Shown: positions 61,920 through 64,000 of the stretch, piece by piece
How positions within the stretch are numbered: position 1 is the stretch's first letter
Layout: each line of letters begins with the position of its first letter
DNA from: Anseranas semipalmata
Taxonomy: Eukaryota > Chordata > Aves > Anseriformes > Anseranatidae
Length of the DNA stretch: 64,000 nucleotides
Reading direction: 5' to 3'
NCBI GenBank assembly: GCA_013399115.1
Contig: VXAA01003831.1
Coordinates: 124,001 to 188,000 of the forward strand
Made by a program: the position numbers and the translations under genes
The notes under the pieces: generated by a model
Told to the model about the DNA's origin: nothing
The model's database searches: none
What the model saw: the letters and a program-made list of their open reading frames with translations, nothing else

Positions 61920-64000
61920 TCTGCAATATTGCAGAAATCCGCCCAGCTGTTGAACTGAACAGAAGCAGGTTGCAAGTGACAAGTCAGTAGTTTGTATGGG
62001 AACAATGAGCCTTTTTTCTTGTTCTGGATAAATGTAAATTCTGCTTTATCTTCTCCTGAGCCAATGTTTCGTGGTGTAGTTGTGGTAACATTCTTGTATA
62101 GTCAGTTGGATATTCTGAAGGAAATTGAAACTCCCCCCCACAAAAACCCTTCCCACCCACCTGAAGAAATTCATATAGAAGTGGGTATGAAAAAATAACC
62201 AAAGCAAAAACTGGCTGTTATTTATTTTTTTAGTATCAAGGAGAACTTAATTTGTCCATTCCAGGTTTTGGATCTTGACATCTATAGATTACAAATATAC
62301 AAAATAAGCATTATGTTGAGGTATAGATTTTGTCACCTGAGTACATAACAAGTAACTAAAACAGCTTTTTGGTAGAAGTGGGAATTGAAAAGTATCGTGT
62401 AAGTTTTATGAGCAAGAATAATTAAATGAATTTTTAAAGTGTTTCTTATGTGCATTGGGGCATCTTATTTGCCAGTGACAAAAAAAACCCTTTTCTACCT
62501 CTCTTCTTTTCTCTTTTGTTAAAATATATCAAAACATTTTGTTAATCAAAAGTATATGGGTAATAAAGGAGATTATCACTAATAGTTGACTATCAGTTTT
62601 TATATCCACAAGAAAGAGATCTTATCACAACACCTTTTTGTATATTTTAGATTACCTGCCTTGACCTCATTGCAAATAGCAAAACTTTCACTGAGGTCTG
62701 CATATAGTCCTGATATGTCAGATCCTGTAACATACCTTCTCTATCTGTTATACCTCCAATTGGCTTTATGCAGATCTTTTACCAGTGACGACACTGATCA
62801 ACGCAGAGCTGAGAGGAGAAGGCTCAGTCAGGAGATTAAGTTTTGAAATCTAAACTGAAAAGTAAAATGGATCAGTGAGAAAGCTAGTTCTCTTGGGCTT
62901 TTTCTTGACTGAAATAGAAAGGAAATGGTGGGTGTTGCATCTGACCAAGCAGTTAGCCCTAAACACTTCCATCATCAAATATAGTTCTTTTCCCAGTTTG
63001 CAAATCTCTTGTCCCTTTTTCTTACTTTTAAGGAAATACCAGTCCAGTCCTGAGAAGCAGTTCTGAAAAGTTGCATAGCAAATTTCCACACTTAATATTT
63101 CCGGATCAGTCATTTGTCTAACAGCCAACTCTGAAAAATGAGCCAGAGCTGTAAGAGTTACACTGGGCTAGAACTACTCATCACCAAGTATGATAAAAGC
63201 AGTGTCATCAGGTTGTGCCATCAGTGATAAACCTGTGCAAATTCATTCCTTTCAAATCATGTTCTCAGTAGCTCAATAATTCCAGTTCTTGGTGTATTTA
63301 TCTAATTGCAATTTAGTAAATAACTCTGCAGGAAGAACTTCGTCTCAGTTCTCTTTCTCTCTTTCTGCTATATTTAATTCTGTAGGAACAACAAGATTAA
63401 AAAAAGGCCATCAAAAACTGTCACCAACCTCACCCTGCCAAGCTAAAAAAAAAAAAAAGTGTCATGGTCCCATGATCTCTGAAGGCATACGAACCAGGTC
63501 AGCAGGTTATGGCTGTAAATAACTATTCTTAGAGGAAAACAAGCTAACTCAATTTATAAATGCAGTTCATGCACAATCAAGCACTTTTAAGTAATTATAG
63601 AAATCATGAAACTGGAATAAAATCTCTGTGGTTGTGCTTATGTTTCAGGAAAACCTGGCACTGTTGCATTGCACTGAACAAATATAGACGATGCAGCCAT
63701 GAAAACAGCTGTACGGCTGTTTTATATCAATCCCTTCCCCATGAGTAGGGCTAACGCAATTGCATTGCTGCTTGTTCAAAAGCAAAAATCTTTCCTACAC
63801 TGGCAGATTTGTTTGTTCCTAGTGTAATAGGTGCAAATCAGTTTTCAGAAATATTGGTTACATATCTCAAGTATAATTTAGCTACTTTAAGATTTACTAG
63901 TCTCTAAGAATAATATGTTCTCAAGCAAGTTTCCTGAGTCTGCCAATTTACGTAGGTGAGTAAACTAGACAGGTCAAATAACTGTCGTGGTTTATAAATA
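61920..64000. other. Noncoding, presumed intronic; one weak exon-like segment
   Basis: AT-rich with short frames. A charged segment at 62,774-62,848 follows an acceptor-like TTATGCAG, but it has no good donor and cannot follow the 30.0-kb exon in frame. No gene is called. An A run lies near 63446-63459. Confidence 0.5.

Noticed and set aside
1..64000. CRISPR arrays, operons, phage or defence islands
   Set aside because: No spaced direct repeats, ribosome-binding-site-led gene strings or prokaryotic genes are present. The repeats are those of an avian genome.

Overview
The window is vertebrate nuclear DNA, almost certainly from a bird. It is AT-rich and nearly free of convincing coding sequence. 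The repeats that can be recognised are CR1 LINEs: two long 5'-truncated copies with reverse-transcriptase remnants, one short 3' tail and two older fragments. There is also one tRNA-derived MIR-like SINE of the kind shared by amniotes. No bacterial or phage gene, intact viral gene, operon or CRISPR array is visible. Two runs of N are assembly gaps, at 2772-2789 and 29154-29753.

Layout. Positions 1 to about 28,850 are noncoding flank: AT-rich sequence with poly(A)/poly(T) runs, several GC-richer patches (near 6.0-6.4, 13.55-13.87, 18.35-18.6, 24.8-25.6, 26.1-26.3 and 27.3-27.7 kb), small hairpins and a CR1 tail at 27.0-27.2 kb. Positions about 28,855-29,890 form a CpG island whose centre is lost in the 600-N gap. 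Just right of the gap are two short exons with strong splice signals (29840-29883 and 30022-30082, + strand). Joined, they give a 35-residue N-terminus that looks like a secretory signal peptide. I could not name the gene.

Positions 30,083-64,000 are most simply the long second intron of that gene. They hold a GC-rich block followed by a run of 29 A (36.2-36.8 kb), a second CpG-rich patch (38.2-38.5 kb), four of the five CR1 pieces (43.5-46.5 and 50.8-52.1 kb), a 479-nt nearly pure purine tract built on an 18-bp tandem unit (56.6-57.1 kb) and the MIR-like SINE (61.8-61.9 kb).

The open frames seen elsewhere are not supported as genes. They are short, overlap on both strands, lie in GC-rich or low-complexity sequence and match no family I recognise. 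The best leads are the promoter and signal-peptide exons at 29.8-30.1 kb, the purine tract and a perfect 14-bp-stem hairpin at 8.6 kb. I found no evidence of a new multi-gene system.
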